IMG/VR virus record: IMGVR_UViG_3300009702_000785
Location: 62,001 to 126,000 of that record
Origin: a virus
Reading direction: 5' to 3' (one strand)
Length of the DNA: 64,000 nucleotides
The position numbers were made by a program, and so were the translations under genes. Numbering within the stretch: position 1 is the first letter of the stretch; each line of letters opens with the position of its first letter. Positions 37,101 to 43,600 of this stretch are shown piece by piece. The notes under the pieces were generated by a model. It was not told the origin of the DNA and searched no databases. It worked only from the letters and a program-made list of their open reading frames with translations.

Positions 37101-38979
37101 AGCACAACTGGATATCGCATGGACGACTGGGGGAGCACTACCGCCTAGTGGGTCGAGTGTTGACTGGTCTAATATTCAGGATTGGTCTGCATCTGTAGAT
37201 CAGCAATCTGTTGACATTTCAACTATTGTGGAAGAATTCTTGGCATCCAGTGGATACTCTGGCTCTGGTTATATAGGGTTAGCAATTGAAGACAATAGTA
37301 GTAGTGATGTCAGAGAGTTTTATGCATATGAGTCTGGCTCTGATCCCGCTCAGTTGATTATTCATTATACTGGGCCAACCCGAAGCACTGTGAGTGGAAT
37401 AGCTTGGGATAATACGTCAACTCCTGCTCTTGATGCATGGGTGATAGATGAAGAAGTATCCACTCCAGAGTTGGCTACACTGGTGCAGTCATATGTGAAT
37501 ATGGATGGCTATAATTCCACAGCATCATATGCTATTGGATTCGTGATCGAGGATAATGCAAGCACAAATCTAAAGAGGATAGTATCATACGAAACTGCCG
37601 CAGGATTAGATGCAGCTGAATTGCTTGTATCTTGGCGTAACAACTTCGATTTCACAATAGAACTAAACTCCTTAGCAACAGCGAGACTATGTTTGGGTTC
37701 GGGCGAGTCATCTACGGGGTCATTGGATTTGACTCCTAATATCCGGCTAGATTCTCAAGGCAATAAGACTGTGGAAAGCCCACTACCTATTGATTATCAT
37801 CCTAACTGGACTTACTTTACTGCAATTGAAGCAACCACAGACAACAACGATAAGGTAATAATGGACCAAAAGAAGAGCATCTCTTGTGAATCTTGTAGTG
37901 CTCATTCGGTCGAAACCAGTTGGGACTTCGAGACATGTTCACTAACGGTAGAGATAAGTAATACTAACGTACTACCAATGAACGTAAATATTGCTGTACT
38001 CCTATATGCTGATGAAGAACGAAATAGTCTGGCGGGCCAGTTGTCTACTTTTGCATGGGGTGATATAGACAGATTCACTATGGACGATTTACAACCAGCC
38101 AGTGATTTTCAGGAGAATGGAGAGTTTGTTATTGCGCCTGGAGGTGTACTCCGAATGCTGGCATGGCCCACGTTAGGCCCTAACAGTGGACTTGTATGCG
38201 GACTTAAATACTTCTACGAAATCAACATTAACAGTGATGGCGGAACGGTGCCTGATACGACCAATTCCACAGGTGAGTGGGTTTGTTCTTGTGGGTCCGA
38301 AAGGTGGTCGGGCAGGTTTGAAGAGCAGCAACAAGACTTAACAACGATGACACGTTGGAGAAGTAGTGGTGAGGGATTAGCTGATATTCGGTTGACTGAA
38401 ACTAAGTCCGACAACTTCAGCCCTCATATCCAGATACGTCCTGATTTTGCTGGATTAGTAATGTATGAAAGCAACCGTGACGACAGTTGGAATTTATATG
38501 TATCTTCCTTTGCCTATCAACCATCGCATAAGATGTATGCTTCTTCTGCTGAGTCTATAATCTCTCCGTGGTCAGAGCCAATTCACAAATCTGATATTAC
38601 TGTGAAGAACTCAGATGGTGATCACATCGCAGGTTTGGGAGGAGAATTTAAGTTTGACCAGTACGGTAACCTATTTATGGTAGCATCAATGCCGTTTAAT
38701 ACATTCTTAATGGATGGATCGCAGGAAGATTGTAACAGATTCTCGCCAGATACGATGCAGTATATACTTGTCCATCGGTGTGGGCTGGACGACTTCAGTT
38801 TTGAAGAAGTGAAGCAGGATGACGTAGAGCGAGTTTGCGAGCAAGAGGACATTACCAAGGAAATTTACTCGATCAGTAGTCCAACATTCAATAAACTCAT
38901 CCGAATGATACGAGTTCGAGAAGAGTTTGTGAAATACCACGTTAGCCGAGTGAAAAACTCATTACCAGTGGTGAATTAG
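25165..38979 (+). CDS. Giant VWA / Cys-rich / beta-propeller adhesin-like fibre protein, 4604 aa to the amber stop
   Basis: This is a probable giant fibre or adhesin. Rough order: N-terminal helical domain (1-320); Cys-rich region (320-535); VWA domain (about 538-736) with MIDAS VIDDTGSMGSE; second Cys-rich region with GACC-type units (737-1018); WxSNRDxxWEIYY propeller module (1015-1672); sialidase-like propeller (1912-2225); seven DNRLRE/CBM96-like first-half repeats (about 2232-2912); second propeller with Asp-box STDRGTTW (2992-3379); seven second-half repeats (3542-4162); a C-terminal region shared with the giant at 40693 (4166-4604). The TAG at 38977 interrupts homology with that paralogue, and the frame stays open for 315 more codons (annotated separately). 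No signal peptide is seen, consistent with assembly in the cytoplasm and lysis release. Binding of host surface is inferred. Confidence 0.85.
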   Translation: MPKLSKITINMLHTIDHAARASGFIPYLYGDLARAIQLDQYPADGRLVEVVLSYEHSNSVDDFYQSLSKKITINREIEHFNDLYSFVSSPYVVECQLRQNFNVFDNDIAVFNVDALFIEMGHNADPAPETNELLCFKQPDEWDITHVIGFAAKLGEYPDRIINPDQRAALDEVQLLKMRHPFGVNIAEKLIDLLLTANPGNAFLFLSSFTDGKDWLATQFIELASRYSIALNEDFDLREIISSKKAELLNVYSEYFKVKREDSEWNRQHSILTYLKLLFDSPSLTIETPYIDRVSVFAAPETFTVPVENATVTTFADDRWACCQEGNICTEVDKATCTTLRGIWHEGLLCDAVNCSVDIPGDCEYPPCPPCDPAACGDPENGGEACCCCSSVDIVSATALQCHKQIIISCNRDGTGPGPDADGIEQVFNSNCSQCTEVCEMIINSSGPDGCINPPNPALPKVCCGELPTPWFLDPPTPCSCDCARYDGDGVCSLHCMSCSGKHAYCRSIVTPGGQDNDCAYDFTIEPGPECCGSPAGFDVIFVIDDTGSMGSEIKDVKNGIIGFVQNGINRGILSRLALVTFKDDVWVYGFNDDGTYNTNSQVGRGGDEKPRPGPVDFTTDATEFEALVGSLTASGGGDGPENIYDGSMQGLHYNMPGAFGNIMITVCDNSARSDTTREQLIDFANSENYKIFFVGPATGAEQIAIQTGGLYYDLTDADWDQIFLDASSAAGIFPSSCACVDFTPLPIIRAVGDPSDPDNYFPQCACDDVSQCLPNTPGELPSECYEFPIPKCVSPDTAEDCDGICDIPFGVNVCGTTITITPTETNMTCCGTLDGFGCTCPGGGGECPDYQCCGAECDELCDWLAIPFPTPIHSSVGEAQQFVWNNCLAKATGSCGDDCLLFPTGECEDDGVTPIEYFKEKSGLFDEVATIYANCGGEGGACCIGINCTTVSSESECDGVWMGYGTPCTPNPCGGPGAVEFDCITSECNYDDQCIVGEPVVGVNRVQDQCDEIYKGCSSVGKPSIAILNNGVGLIAYETMVDNISTIKLQQFHTSVDFKLLANRTFGYGRLQNSLRWEDAPGLTQVSIATMWSYDELPVDIIQGTDDPADSDTWKDVIVFASGPLAGACFPVYHLDPAGVDDEKVAWYVKFLVQGDTELTSPFFSSDDYYQSRWYIYDYQTALRDAGGGINTDYKNLVGGAGASAQDYPFPEYLFGSSKDVDNILLGDRITDHIYNGERVPIANPKIDISKNYARPYENSQYAYLTYQALEDGKWNVYLKQIRLSEYSRDKLIDAATGSDNIIPIANPVDDLVEPGLGLAGVVYRITCVSDNCRDIGGNEFLMQRTVVMEVLLPDGREVLNPDPDGGNHGSLCPGVKAESFPDGKVFVKFVQSAVGDRCPDQFQFDDIFPNWATGQEYFVPLTAVSGQQLFDYLQRESDDGISVGQFDPPIEQGSTMISSSSVGADWYDDFHTDTNNWSVIESEPFDVLSQFKGLDISGPILISTNETGHCTNPRIQVDYNNHVFIVYEHTDTGIQNIRLVGTKEVEDELPTGVSQVFNPDDSLNYFFDKDDFVYSVDITSSGEGSNQLPDLYIDLNNVLHLAWQSNRDKVWEIYYANSTNNFAYKRITKHEGRSLKPSITSNPSGNLFITWHDNRYGNYEIMMAYHPGVRVIPLYQQDPYLASLRNFHDGWSHTTDVLPLNVVNDSDGPICYSKFDVNFYEDRNLEHLAFTVSSSDYPFAFTLPGSESDVTTADLSDIDTQWVTTYDYTYSGPTIITQNFVAVSNEIDTFLEDSTIKTILIPELNTTGGCSFGTIELRASNLTDDPDADTQWSAEYSLSGREGELIDLETLGVTETVAGRYKQIRLKWDCDVFTDTFSVIDGESDAHVESELTWTNDAAEVRLGHDSTASSATWGEITTSTNTTTAKSSDLIDISGTMYMSWAAGGNSIKFAEFDPSTSSFINEEVVLASTPNISIIEISIENIFGIPAIAYIIYSTTSGTYDVAYATRFGGSWNSYTVVTGLPTFVWSQVSLFDNNDQPGIIVHFDGGGASSINFYASTSQGQSWQPAESVATNVDDTGEISAVMISGVPAVTYLDTTTGNRVYNTRAGSWGVPVTMSVTTPISATRCTIMQYNTHPLFFFGDSSGIGMRWSRYDGVTWTGDQIIDGAAEIGHYKPMLVNSIPTIAYYEASGSAEFDLKYAELTSLPLNTWDINVIDASIVADTSAPNHWVPSTTWTGEPPGGETVAEHAAIMPLVDTSNIVYIEEFDVAGLEKFDAYFRFDNFDVPVDTTIISSHMEMKARVASGAAKSVIRLLDEVDTREFEDNTTVQIPIAAAADDAELEIPDLWSIGSNTIKFGSDGGSDYYAYLRFLLNIPVNSRVIESYVEFTPAATDTGDAHATIALVDGSSEFADTHIYSVAIDSQSGDADYRISDERWENSADTIRFGESAGETYEAYLRFYITGIPTYALISSASITLQSESTVVGDSDVAIKLLDYGNIESFPDTTVLQFQIAAGADDADFNTEIEEWRNDLSSVRFGVDIDDYNAYMRFNVDIDPDLKYIAARLRITPAADSSGTSSTMIKLLNRNDDWPSADHTEFPTMLTTDIYASSSDDDAMAEVIDNLPKRWENSEGYIWWGTEHASDGDHVWDGYVRFDTFTAGIADQGLGRPKINRAHIEMQSEGPTSTSTTIIHGINRNVERSGGDGFPHYTSITAEIPSAASDAFLADDADWTINEGTVQFGNDGSNTYDAILRFIPEDKDSSVRLERYDYISESYLSVIAVNNTSIGANAQIQLINDCSVDEFVESDSGTFMMDNETYVSDGLSPDAYVQNDTTWFNKANFVRFGTDGADYYDGYLRIRVYGIPEGSTIVSATLFSYPYAAELNASDIAITLIDENSAAAFKGAESKSTSANTTGDLGIADIAYTYQAQSTLDPSLDYDEPDEEVLASGFAIYGDYNVWTEYVVGDGSAGGEDPVYPFETPTTYTDTRSYGAVSGGTVHRIGDLTWTTEGLYVAWVDNDTTPDAPNYKLMVSKLVKNGSDWEWKDSTEVDSDVYGDVTMLTVDNDPCISYLRDNSGTMQLCFARKFGAGGSWPTHSTVTVVAGASGSTIGSPHCIEDDSLQPKIAYVIGTTGVDSTNSIFVASSTDGGATFVNINTGITTYGGTQDVKLDCLRITPVNSEIHMAYSRYNTTSTEIEVYFAYYDGSWNDVGRVYDGATANLQNKVGNGFDLISYDDLQTSTTPVPVLFMHYSVAINDRILWARSTDRGTTWSGERVVTGVTLDPINIRAVVTYEQDAVWTNVVFEENTSTWDVQVRRQSDSLNNLPASGTWVEETALSNIGTDEAETIAIANVRDKPAILFLQPESSPTYGWDSAPVVYWEQDFIYSALARHYIEGRNSANDYEAPYSDAIITEAKFTVTPQLQDGADNDNDANIKMFNISSISSAWSQYEMFAWSLPALFETPITEFTPDPGDWTAVTVDITGAEETVQNYINNRSGMSSRYIGFKWETADLDDLRSAFNAPDFYYAYTYPQRDLDLSAPEVIWSIQAGEWTGSNPIGVDITDLVDYWVNNKVSSGYMGIILRDANSSVDSLKELVSVEGNSTKRAYIDVVWNELPNIDYRSTTVNWSPNIWTDSDIVTSPDIRLLIQDYVDRCDPGVSSAAMGFGIQHVSGSVLKTFAAYEGSGYGEPSQLYIEYSPYINVTPYLPDKQVSWSTGTWADLETVTTPDLRGIVKPWFDSYFSFYGTKYIGFRISTATDILKSVKSSEGGTDIKLHIEYSPEGTRTTDGSGISWVDATDWDTVGSGDAVEVTSPDLLTLIDTVFTSDSWRYHWDQYGYGTSGIGYYLDEEHTTVNPDFTGQYIGFVIEEVSSSVLREFISKDTPFAAAILEIDKTEDGPRNRYMIDSATEHPGIPWTASSWDGIEKTADITALVTEYIDLPSYSMSGSYMGLVIENHTVGNPLKSFFAYDAAGYSGAQLDIAWTTGGALPPSGSSVDWSNIQDWSASVDQQSVDISTIVEEFLASSGYSGSGYIGLAIEDNSSSDVREFYAYESGSDPAQLIIHYTGPTRSTVSGIAWDNTSTPALDAWVIDEEVSTPELATLVQSYVNMDGYNSTASYAIGFVIEDNASTNLKRIVSYETAAGLDAAELLVSWRNNFDFTIELNSLATARLCLGSGESSTGSLDLTPNIRLDSQGNKTVESPLPIDYHPNWTYFTAIEATTDNNDKVIMDQKKSISCESCSAHSVETSWDFETCSLTVEISNTNVLPMNVNIAVLLYADEERNSLAGQLSTFAWGDIDRFTMDDLQPASDFQENGEFVIAPGGVLRMLAWPTLGPNSGLVCGLKYFYEININSDGGTVPDTTNSTGEWVCSCGSERWSGRFEEQQQDLTTMTRWRSSGEGLADIRLTETKSDNFSPHIQIRPDFAGLVMYESNRDDSWNLYVSSFAYQPSHKMYASSAESIISPWSEPIHKSDITVKNSDGDHIAGLGGEFKFDQYGNLFMVASMPFNTFLMDGSQEDCNRFSPDTMQYILVHRCGLDDFSFEEVKQDDVERVCEQEDITKEIYSISSPTFNKLIRMIRVREEFVKYHVSRVKNSLPVVN
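31860..33900 (+). repeat. Seven divergent protein repeats, DNRLRE/CBM96-like first halves
   Basis: Within the first giant, units of about 90-100 codons share the pattern W....IRFG......Y.AYLRF.I..IP....I..A.I and end near IxLLD/IALVDG. Examples are NTIKFGSDGGSDYYAYLRF, DTIRFGESAGETYEAYLRFY and NFVRFGTDGADYYDGYLRIR. The pattern resembles the strand-rich first half of CBM96/DNRLRE domains. Repeats are protein-level; DNA identity is low, so duplication is old. Boundaries are approximate. Confidence 0.65.
35790..37650 (+). repeat. Seven divergent protein repeats, DNRLRE/CBM96-like second halves
   Basis: Units of about 75-110 codons share W....W......VDIT.LV..Y......SGYIGLVI......LK.F.AYE......L.I.Y. 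Examples are VDISTIVEEFLASSGYSGSG, YIGLAIEDNSSSDVREFYAY and YMGLVIENHTVGNPLKSFFA. They match the later half of DNRLRE domains (a DVT..V..W segment, then fxSSE...P.L.I.Y). Boundaries are approximate. Confidence 0.6.
38977..38979 (+). other. Amber codon interrupting the conserved C-terminal region of the first giant
   Basis: TAG falls between VVN and CSIGFDIIGTPES in one open frame. The paralogue at 40693-53274 reads VVN-T-CEIGIEVIGTPEV at the same place, with Thr codon ACA at 52423-52425. Homology runs on both sides up to the C-terminus, so the stop sits inside a formerly continuous protein. Candidates are programmed read-through, a suppressor tRNA, or a recent nonsense mutation. Confidence 0.75.
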
Positions 38980-39018
38980 TGTAGTATTGGATTTGATATT
39001 ATCGGCACGCCTGAAAGT

Positions 39019-39927
39019 GTGGCGATTCGTATTCGTAATGGCAGTTCTGGAGATTGGAGCGATTGGCTTCCATTCGATCCTGATATTGGGTCGGAAGCAA
39101 TCAAACTAGACCACGATTTGACCAGAGGCAGTGGTATAAAAACCGTGCAATTCCAGGTGGCTACACCAGCCGGTTTAGCTCCTACGGCGACGATGGAGGT
39201 CGTAGCAGACTTCAAACCGATTGTACACCAAGTAAACTTTTACAAACCTCTAGGGGATTGTTCCACAGGCACTCCTTGTCCACCTGATCCAATTGAAACA
39301 TCTCATTTGGAAGAATCGGGTATTTGGGTCGAAGACAACAAGCTCAACGTTATGGATAACATACCGATTGCATCAGTTAGAGCACCAGAGACAGAAACCT
39401 CAGAAGATAACGTGAAAGAGTTGGTAGTTCGAGAATCGGATTACATATTCATCGAAATAATCCCTGAAGAAAGCTATTTCGACCAGTTTACACAAGAGGA
39501 GATTGAAGAAAAGAATATTACTCCAACCTTTGACTTCATCCATCAGGGTGGTCAAGATGGGTTTAACCTGCCAACGATATTCAATCTCGCTTCTCGATCC
39601 TTCCGAGGATGGATATCGATCAACAAGGAAGATGAAGGGGCTTTTAGGGACGGTCTGGCATACATCGTGGTTCACTTTAAGAACGACTGCTCTGATCCAA
39701 CGTCGGTTTCTGCGGGATCGGTCACTGAGAAGTTAGCAGCCTACACGAAAGATGAGTTTAATGCGTTGGCTCCAGGTAATGCGACTTTTAATACTGAGCA
39801 AACCGATGTATGGGCTAGCGACCGTGACAATGCTGGCAAGATAGAAAGCAAGATAGTAATTAGACCTAGTGAAGACCCTTACTTTATATTTGGTGACCCT
39901 AACTACAGGTTACGAGAGAATGAATAA
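39019..39927 (+). CDS. C-terminal part of the first giant protein, separated by amber stop, about 302-315 aa
   Basis: This is the continuation of the giant at 25165 in the same frame; coding sequence resumes at 38980. As an independent gene it would start at GTG 39019, which has no convincing ribosome site. It aligns throughout with the last 280 residues of the giant at 40693: IGTPESVAIRIRNGSSGDWS against IGTPEVIAVRTKNSSGTVSD, and the terminal VIRPSEDPYFIFGDPNYR against VVRPTDDPFLVFGDPDYY. It contains beta-sandwich-like sequence and an Asp/Glu-rich region. The end overlaps the next gene. If read-through does not occur, the first giant lacks this end, which in the paralogue is part of the main chain. 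Confidence 0.75.
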   Translation: MAIRIRNGSSGDWSDWLPFDPDIGSEAIKLDHDLTRGSGIKTVQFQVATPAGLAPTATMEVVADFKPIVHQVNFYKPLGDCSTGTPCPPDPIETSHLEESGIWVEDNKLNVMDNIPIASVRAPETETSEDNVKELVVRESDYIFIEIIPEESYFDQFTQEEIEEKNITPTFDFIHQGGQDGFNLPTIFNLASRSFRGWISINKEDEGAFRDGLAYIVVHFKNDCSDPTSVSAGSVTEKLAAYTKDEFNALAPGNATFNTEQTDVWASDRDNAGKIESKIVIRPSEDPYFIFGDPNYRLRENE

Positions 39928-40696
39928 AGCGACCTTAATGAAAGTTGATGATTCATGGCAGATAAAGGTTAATCTGTCTATCAAGTCTGCAAGTGAGATT
40001 AGTTTCTATGACAATATGGAGCCTATAGAAATATTGTCTGCTAGTGACGGGTTTATACAGGATGATATTTTGATTATGTCCAAGGGCGTAAGGTATTTAG
40101 AGGTCGTTTTGGATCATGTTCATAATATCAGGAATATCGAGTGTATAATTAATGGACGACACAATGGAGAGCAAGAGGTTGTAATGCTGAGTGTCCCATC
40201 TGTGGATTCGATGTCACACACCGTGCCTGAAATAAAGACTGTAAAGAGTATTGAATCGCCTGATGGGGTTAAAATATTCTATAAACCTGAGTGGCGAGTA
40301 AATCTGTCAGTGGTGGGGGATTTGCGGGTTGCCGTAGTAGATAGTGGGGTAGATATTTTTGCAGCAGTTGGGGATGCATCCAAGATATCCAGTGCTTCTG
40401 ATTTCGTTTTTCCTGTAAACAAATATTGCAATCACATAATTGTTCCAAAGGAAATCATTTGGATGATGTACAAAGAATATAATGGGCACAAGTTGGGGTG
40501 CTATGAATTAGTAAAACTGGCTCATCGCCCCAATATCCTGTATAAAGTGCCCATATCCAATAACCTGGATTTTGCTGATCTTCCACAGAAAATACCAGTA
40601 CAACTGAGATTCTTCAGATGTCCAACAGGAACATCTTTTGATCCCTCTCATTGGTTTATTAACGAGAATTCTAATCTACCGGTATATACAAGATGA
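39920..40696 (+). CDS. Companion protein of the second giant fibre, 258 aa
   Basis: I do not recognise a family. It appears paralogous to the 392-aa protein at 23994, sharing the NxxIxPxEIxW segment (NHIIVPKEIIWMMYK) and the YKVPI end of the beta domain. It lacks the long charged helical tail of that protein and ends in FDPSHWFINENSNLPVYTR. Start ATG 39920 overlaps the upstream stop by 8 bases; a longer GTG start at 39869 would overlap by 59 bases and is less likely. Its TGA overlaps the giant's ATG (ATGA at 40693). The companion-plus-giant order repeats that at 23994/25165. Function is unknown; an adaptor or assembly partner is inferred. Confidence 0.7.
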   Translation: MNKATLMKVDDSWQIKVNLSIKSASEISFYDNMEPIEILSASDGFIQDDILIMSKGVRYLEVVLDHVHNIRNIECIINGRHNGEQEVVMLSVPSVDSMSHTVPEIKTVKSIESPDGVKIFYKPEWRVNLSVVGDLRVAVVDSGVDIFAAVGDASKISSASDFVFPVNKYCNHIIVPKEIIWMMYKEYNGHKLGCYELVKLAHRPNILYKVPISNNLDFADLPQKIPVQLRFFRCPTGTSFDPSHWFINENSNLPVYTR

Positions 40697-43600
40697 ACGT
40701 TTGCTTAGGGCCATATCAAATTGAAACACCTCATTTTAAGAATGAGGATGGTAGCAATATGTTCATCAATCCATTTGAGACCCGGCAAGTTGCAGTCACC
40801 ACCTCACTAGGTATCAATAAACCACCCACAACTGACGCAGAGCTTCTTTATGAGGAATTTGGCGAAAAGTCTGTGACCAGATGGTATGAATGTCCATCTC
40901 AAAAAGGTCGAGTATATACAATCATTCCTACTGCATGCGAAGTACTCATTACATCATTCGAGAATGGAATTGATGGTACGTCATTTGGCGTGAGTAAATT
41001 CTGCTTTGGTAAAGCCTATATCACTGACAAAGAGCCTCTAGATTCTGGTGATACTTGCACCACATCGTTTGAATTTGATGGACATCTCTTCAAAGTTGTG
41101 GGTACTTCAGCCCTAAACTCTGGTGAATACGATTGTGGTGAATGTGAGCCGGATATCTTCAGTGTTGAGAATTTTGATGCAGAGACGGGGACATTTGGAT
41201 CAGAGGTTAAGGCATTTGCTTCTGTAGGTTCAGGAGCTTGTTGCTGTAGTCTGGGTTCTACAAAGATATGTATTTCACCATCATCTAGTGAGTTGTGCAC
41301 ATCATATTGCACAAGTACATATGGTTCGATAGGACAGTTCTTTGTAGGGCAATCTTGTCCTGATTCGTCCACTTGTCCGGGGGCATCCACTGGAGCTTGT
41401 TGTAGACAACTCGTGTCCGCTCCATACACATATGCATGTCAGGATGGTACAACTGCCGACTTATGTGTGCCAGGGATTTCAATGACAGCAACATTCTACT
41501 TGGGGTCAGACTGTTCCACTATACAAAGCGGTGGGCTATGCGGTGGGAGTGATGATACAAATCCTCCTACTCCTAATCCAATGACTTGGGATACAGAGCC
41601 TTTCGGCTTATCTACGGATTCCATATCGATGTCTGCTTCACTGGCGACAGACCCAGAAGGAGACTCTGTAACTTACTACTTCAAGAACGAAACAATATCT
41701 GATGGTTCGCATGATAGCAACTGGACAACAAACCAGTCCTGGTCTGACCAACTGCTTCCATCAGGAACATATATTTACAAAGTCAAAGCAAGAGATCAGC
41801 ATAACAACGAAACGGGGTGGTCCGAGAGCCGATCATCTGCAACTATACCTATTGTAGATACGATTGCCCCAGAACCTAACCCATCAACTTGGCTACAATC
41901 TCCTTTGGCAATTGGCCCGAATGAAGTATATATGTCTGCTACTGTTGCAAGTGACACGTCGCCCGTGGAATATAACTTTGAAAATACATCCGGCGGCGGC
42001 TCTAACAGTGGGTGGCAGACATCTAATGAATATTTTGACACATCGGTTTCTGGTGGGTCGGTTTATGCTTATCACGTTAAAGCCAGGGATGCGTCGGGCA
42101 ATGTTACAGTTGCTTCTTTAACTAAGCAGGTAACTACCCCGGATGAGCCGATTGTAGATACAGCCCCGCCGACTCCCAACCCTGCTCAATGGATGCTGGA
42201 ACCAATTGCTACTTCTCCAACATCTATACGGATGCAGGCTAAAGTGGCATCGGACCCTAGCGGTGTGGAATACTATTTCGAGAGTGTCAGTGGAGGACAT
42301 GATAGTGGTTGGCGCAGCAGCAGTGTCTATGAGGATACGAGATTAGAAACCGGTCAAACATACTCATACCGCGCAAAAACCAGAGATGGGGCATCACCTC
42401 CTAACGAGGGTGGATGGACTAATATTAAGGAGGCTATAGCAGAAGAAGTAGAGGACAACGATCCGCCATCTCCTGATCCTCCCGGCTGGTCCAGTATGCC
42501 ATACGCAACAGGCAGGACTTCAATTCGGATGATCGCAGAGCAATGTTTTGACTCTAACGGTGTACAATACAGATTTGATTGTACAACAGATGGAACTAAA
42601 AGCAGTGGTTGGCAGACCAGTCGGTCTTTCTCTGCTTCAGGTTTGACTGCGGCTACAGAGTACACATTCAAAGTCCAAGCCAGAGACATGTCTGACAATT
42701 ATAACGAGACCGGCTTCTCAGCCGAGTCCCGAGCTAGCACGTTTGGTGGTACCGGAACTACTGGGGGTGGCATTATTGGTGCCCCCTTACTTGAAGAATG
42801 TGAAAGTCAGGATGATCCGCAAATAGTAGTTCGTCCGTCAGGCGACTCAATAACAGCATACACATACAAAGATGAGGATGGTGCAAGTCGGGTCAGGCTA
42901 TATCAAGGTCCGACTTCACAATCAAATTTGATAATCTACTATCGAGAGTTAAGTAGAGGCTGTCTGTTAAATCAAAATGAAGACGAGTTCGCCAGCGTGA
43001 ATTTTGAAATCTATGATGATTTAGTCGTACCACCTTCAGTAATTAACGCAGGTGTTGGATTTTTGTCTGGGCCATTGTCGGGCATGGTATTTCATATTAA
43101 TTCCATTGAGCGTGGTTTCCAACCTAATGGTAAACCGAAACAAACTCTGAATGTTTCAGCCGCGTCAAGTGAATTGAGTTTCGAGGACTCAAATAATGTT
43201 TGTGACGTAGAATGGTATCTGTTTGATGAACTTCTTACTCCATTCGCAGCTAACGAACCCACTGTTTTTTCTGCATCTGTGCCTACCGAGTTTAGACAGG
43301 CCGAGACCCCCGCAATCAGCCTGATGGAATTCCCTTGTACTGATCTGGGTGGTACAGAAGTAGATGAAGTTACCTATCATAGATTTGTAGGCAACCATAT
43401 TGAGCCGGACATTGATAAAGTTCTTACAGAGATAAGAATGCAGTTCCAGGTTGATGAACCTGCATTAGCTTTTTGGTATGTTTGGGAGCATACCGGAAGT
43501 TCATACTATCATATGCCCGTTATGCAGAAGGTTACAAGTATAACTGACACCACAATGACCACCCATTCTTCGGGTGAGATTAAGCAGTCAATGACGGCGA

